Shown in pieces: positions 6,266 through 8,502 of a DNA stretch of 8,502 nucleotides (position 1 is its first letter; each line of letters starts with the position of its first letter). Under the pieces are notes generated by a model. It did no database searches. It saw nothing but the letters and a program-made list of their open reading frames with translations, and was not told the origin of the DNA. The DNA lies in assembly GCA_007127255.1 (NCBI GenBank), contig SKZS01000022.1, positions 1 to 8,502 of the forward strand. Reading direction: 5' to 3'. Source of the stretch: Syntrophomonadaceae bacterium. Its GTDB lineage: Bacteria > Bacillota > Dethiobacteria > DTU022. The position numbers were made by a program, and so were the translations under genes.

Positions 6266-6913
6266 CTAACCCGACTTGGTGTCTATCCTTAATATATACT
6301 TAACTATTTCCCAGTACATTTTAGCCCTGGCCAGGACGCCTTTCCACAAACCTAATTTTTCTTCTTTCATGACATGGGAGAGATCCGGCAGCGGCACTTC
6401 TGCTGTCTTAATATTATTGTCTTCAACGTACTTATGCAGGGCGACTTCGATCCCGAAACGCGATAAATCCAGACCGGAAATATTCTCCAAAAGCTCCCTT
6501 TTTAAAGCACGCTGACCAGAGAGAAACGGGGCCATTTTTTGGGCGATATCGGTTGTAGTTCTACCCTTTTCAAAAATGCCGATTGACATCATGGCCTCTC
6601 CCGATAAAACCGGTTTTAATATGTCATTAATATGCTTTTCGGTCAGGCCGATTAAATCGGCATCCAGAATGAGGATATTATCTGCAGTGCTGCGATCAAG
6701 TCCGGTCTTGACAGCTCCGCCCTTACCCCTGTTTTCTAAGAGTTCAATTATATCGACATCTTCGAATGCCGAAGCTGCTTCTACAGTCCTGTCTTCAGAA
6801 CCATCACTGATTACAATTATTTGATCGATTAGATCTGAGCTATCCAAAGCCGAAAGGACACTGCTAATCGTTTTTTCCTCATTATAGGCCGGTATAATAG
6901 CAGCTACCTTCAT
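6266..6913 (-). CDS. Family 2 (GT-A) glycosyltransferase
   Basis: A short cytoplasmic glycosyltransferase of 215 residues, resembling the catalytic domain of polyprenyl-phosphate sugar transferases and glucosyl-3-phosphoglycerate synthases. Visible GT2 features: KVAAIIPAYNEE at residues 2-13, the nucleotide-binding strand IIVISDGSEDRT (32-43), NRGKGGAVKTGL (61-72), and the metal-binding DAD at 84-86 in ILILDADL. A conserved-looking SGQRALKRELLE (132-143) and a basic, amphipathic C-terminus (KLGLWKGVLARAKMYWEI) follow. I see no transmembrane helix, so it may be peripheral at the membrane. Donor and acceptor cannot be told from sequence. The ATG at 6911-6913 follows GGGGAGGG (6920-6927) at 6 bases. 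The gene starts 20 bases after ispG and is probably cotranscribed with it. The family call is firm; the specific role is open. Confidence 0.88.
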   Translation of the reverse strand: MKVAAIIPAYNEEKTISSVLSALDSSDLIDQIIVISDGSEDRTVEAASAFEDVDIIELLENRGKGGAVKTGLDRSTADNILILDADLIGLTEKHINDILKPVLSGEAMMSIGIFEKGRTTTDIAQKMAPFLSGQRALKRELLENISGLDLSRFGIEVALHKYVEDNNIKTAEVPLPDLSHVMKEEKLGLWKGVLARAKMYWEIVKYILRIDTKSG

Positions 6914-6933
6914 GGCCGTCCCTCCCCGTTAAA

Positions 6934-8010
6934 TCAATCTACATTTTTTGCAGCCAGCAAATCAAGTTCTTCCTTTAAGACCTCTAATAACTGTTCTTGC
7001 CGGACAGTACGTATTACTTTACCCTGTCGAAATATGATACCGGTTTTTTTGCCGGCAGATATCCCTACATCTGCTTCCCTCGCTTCACCGGGCCCGTTAA
7101 CAGCACAACCCATAACCGCTACTTTCACGGGCATATTATATGCTTCCAGCATTTTTTCAACATCCTTTACCAGGGGCACCAGTTCAACCTGGCACCGCCC
7201 GCAGGTCGGACAGGAAATCAAGTCGGGGCCAAATATTCTTAAATTCAGCGATTGCAGGATATGGCGGGCCACCCTGACTTCTTCAAGCGGCGAGGCCGTT
7301 AATGAAACTCTAACCGTGTCTCCTATCCCCTCAGCCAGGAGAGCCCCTATACCCACAGCACCCTTAATCATTCCTGTTGAAGGCGGGCCTGCTCCCGTTA
7401 CTCCGATATGAAGTGGATATGCTTTTCTTTCAGAAAACAGACGATAAGCGCTTATTGTCGTATAAACATCTGAAGCCTTCAAAGAAATAATTACATCCTC
7501 AAAACCGATCCCTTCAAGTGTTTCCAGGTGACCCAGTGCTGATTCAACCAGGGCTGCGGCAGTTGCGCCGCCATGCTTCTTTAACAAATGCTTTTCCAGT
7601 GACCCTGCATTGACTCCGATTCTTAAAGGAATCCTGTAACTGCGGGCTCTTCTGGCCAATTCAGCCAGTTTTTCACGACCGCCAATATTGCCTGGATTTA
7701 TCCTGATCTTCGATGCTCCACTTTCCAGTGACTGGTAAGCAAGCTTGACATCAAAATGTATATCGGCAATCAGGGGAAGAGGGCTTTGCACAACCAGTTT
7801 TTCCAAAACCAGGGCAGCCTCCCTGTCGGGCACGGCAACGCGCACCAGGTCGGCACCAGCCTCATAAAGCCTGTTAATCTGCTCCAGGGTTTCACCGTAA
7901 TCGCCGGAGCAGGTATTGGTCATCGATTGAACCGTTACCGGCGCGCCACCGCCAATCAAAACGTTTCCAACCCGGACAGGTCTACTTGTCCTGCGCTCGA
8001 TTTTATCCAT
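6934..8010 (-). CDS. ispG: IspG, 4-hydroxy-3-methylbut-2-enyl diphosphate synthase
   Basis: IspG (GcpE) reduces the cyclic diphosphate MEcPP to HMBPP, the next-to-last step of the MEP isoprenoid pathway, with a [4Fe-4S] cluster. The length is 358 residues from ATG at 8008-8010, chosen because RRTSRPVRVGNVLIGGGAPVTVQSMTNT is the normal N-terminus. GTG codons at 8017-8022 in frame are alternatives. The TIM-barrel motifs ADIHFD, RINPGN, GVNAGSLEKHL and SLKASD are intact. The cluster ligands are present: CPTC (Cys267, Cys270), Cys302 and Glu309 in MGCAVNGPGE. Oddity: the usual TEAG motif reads TGAG (Gly206), and the usual KSA reads KGA (Gly217). Both are A-to-G changes at the first or second codon position relative to common codons. 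The gene lies 56 bases after rseP, the classic dxr-rseP-ispG order, and its tail runs to 20 bases before the glycosyltransferase. Confidence 0.95.
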   Translation of the reverse strand: MDKIERRTSRPVRVGNVLIGGGAPVTVQSMTNTCSGDYGETLEQINRLYEAGADLVRVAVPDREAALVLEKLVVQSPLPLIADIHFDVKLAYQSLESGASKIRINPGNIGGREKLAELARRARSYRIPLRIGVNAGSLEKHLLKKHGGATAAALVESALGHLETLEGIGFEDVIISLKASDVYTTISAYRLFSERKAYPLHIGVTGAGPPSTGMIKGAVGIGALLAEGIGDTVRVSLTASPLEEVRVARHILQSLNLRIFGPDLISCPTCGRCQVELVPLVKDVEKMLEAYNMPVKVAVMGCAVNGPGEAREADVGISAGKKTGIIFRQGKVIRTVRQEQLLEVLKEELDLLAAKNVD

Positions 8011-8066
8011 GTTCAGCACCACGTCGTTTAATGTAATAAAAGAACTTTAAAACCAGCTTACCTACC

Positions 8067-8502
8067 CTAGTTATTCGGCGAAATGATAAAGCGTAAAACA
8101 TCCTGGTAGGTGATATACAGGATCAGTGTAATCAGCAGCGCAAAGCCAATAAAATGGATGATCCCTTCCTTTTCCGGCTCTATCGGACGACCGCGAATAG
8201 CTTCAATACCCAGGAAAAGCAGTCGCCCGCCATCTAAGGCCGGAATTGGCAGGAGATTGATAATCCCCAGGTTGATACTGATCAGGGCCGTTAAAACCAG
8301 CAGATGAACAAAACCGGTCTGGGCTGCCTCTCCTATAGTATGGACAATCCCTACCGGTCCTGCCACATCAAGCGGGGCCTGGCCGGATACTACCTGGTAG
8401 AGGGCTGCCAGTATTAATCCATATCGCTCAAAACTAACAATAAGCGAAGGGAAAAAACTATACTTTTTTATCTCGGGACCGATACCGATAACGCCCCGTT
8501 CA
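8067..8502 (-). CDS. rseP: RseP, site-2 intramembrane zinc metalloprotease (C-terminal part, cut by window edge)
   Basis: RseP (M50 family, RasP in Bacillus) cleaves membrane-bound anti-sigma factors and leftover signal peptides within the membrane. Only the last 144 residues plus stop are in the window; the frame is open to 8502 and the HExxH active-site helix lies outside it. The visible part has the end of the PDZ-linked region (GVIGIGPEIKKYSF), the LDVAGPVGIV segment typical of the family, and a hydrophobic helix with NLLPIPALDGGRLLF. In the last segment the Asp of LDG is the third zinc ligand. A final hydrophobic helix (HFIGFALLITLILYIT) comes near the C-terminus. It precedes ispG by 56 bases in the standard dxr-rseP-ispG arrangement. 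Internal GTG and other codons could be mistaken for a short gene's start, but the frame plainly continues. Confidence 0.94.
   Translation of the reverse strand, partial: ERGVIGIGPEIKKYSFFPSLIVSFERYGLILAALYQVVSGQAPLDVAGPVGIVHTIGEAAQTGFVHLLVLTALISINLGIINLLPIPALDGGRLLFLGIEAIRGRPIEPEKEGIIHFIGFALLITLILYITYQDVLRFIISPNN

Noticed and set aside
8011..8066. Promoter or terminator between rseP and ispG
   Set aside because: The 56 bases are AT-rich but I found no convincing -35/-10 pair, no stem with a U-run and no strong hairpin.
8067..8366. A separate small membrane protein beginning at the GTG at 8364-8366
   Set aside because: The frame is open upstream to the window edge and the whole stretch matches the RseP C-terminal half, so this is one truncated rseP gene.

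Overview
The window is a stretch of housekeeping genome from a Gram-positive, probably anaerobic bacterium, most likely a member of the Clostridia (Bacillota). Three things point there: the order rseP-ispG followed by rimP-nusA-ylxR-infB-rbfA, the DHH phosphoesterase nrnA between rbfA and truB, and the strong Shine-Dalgarno sequences. Finer placement cannot be justified from sequence alone. Every gene is on the minus strand, so transcription runs from high to low coordinates. No gap between genes exceeds about 130 bases.

Upstream half (8502 to about 6266): the C-terminal part of the site-2 protease RseP, cut by the window edge, then the isoprenoid enzyme IspG, then a small family 2 glycosyltransferase. 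In many Clostridia and Bacilli proS and/or polC lie between ispG and rimP. Here only the glycosyltransferase is present.

A 126-base intergenic region (6140-6265) follows. It is the largest gap in the window and the only one where I can propose a promoter (extended -10). It also holds a 10-bp RNA hairpin in the rimP leader.

Downstream half (6139 to 1): rimP, nusA, ylxR (rnpM), infB, rbfA, nrnA and the start of truB, tightly packed and partly overlapping. This is the conserved operon for transcription elongation, translation initiation and 30S/tRNA maturation. RimP and RbfA mature the 30S subunit. NusA controls pausing and termination. YlxR is an RNA-binding protein linked to RNase P. IF-2 brings initiator tRNA to the 30S subunit. 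NrnA degrades nanoRNA and pAp. TruB makes pseudouridine 55 in tRNA. The small genes ylxQ (L7Ae type, usually between ylxR and infB) and ylxP (usually between infB and rbfA) are absent.

I see no mobile element, CRISPR array, tRNA, rRNA or obvious novel system. The points that merit a second look are IspG with glycine at two normally invariant positions (the TEAG glutamate and the KSA serine), a long acidic tail on NusA whose codons also supply the ylxR ribosome-binding site, the glycosyltransferase beside ispG, and the rimP leader with its hairpin.
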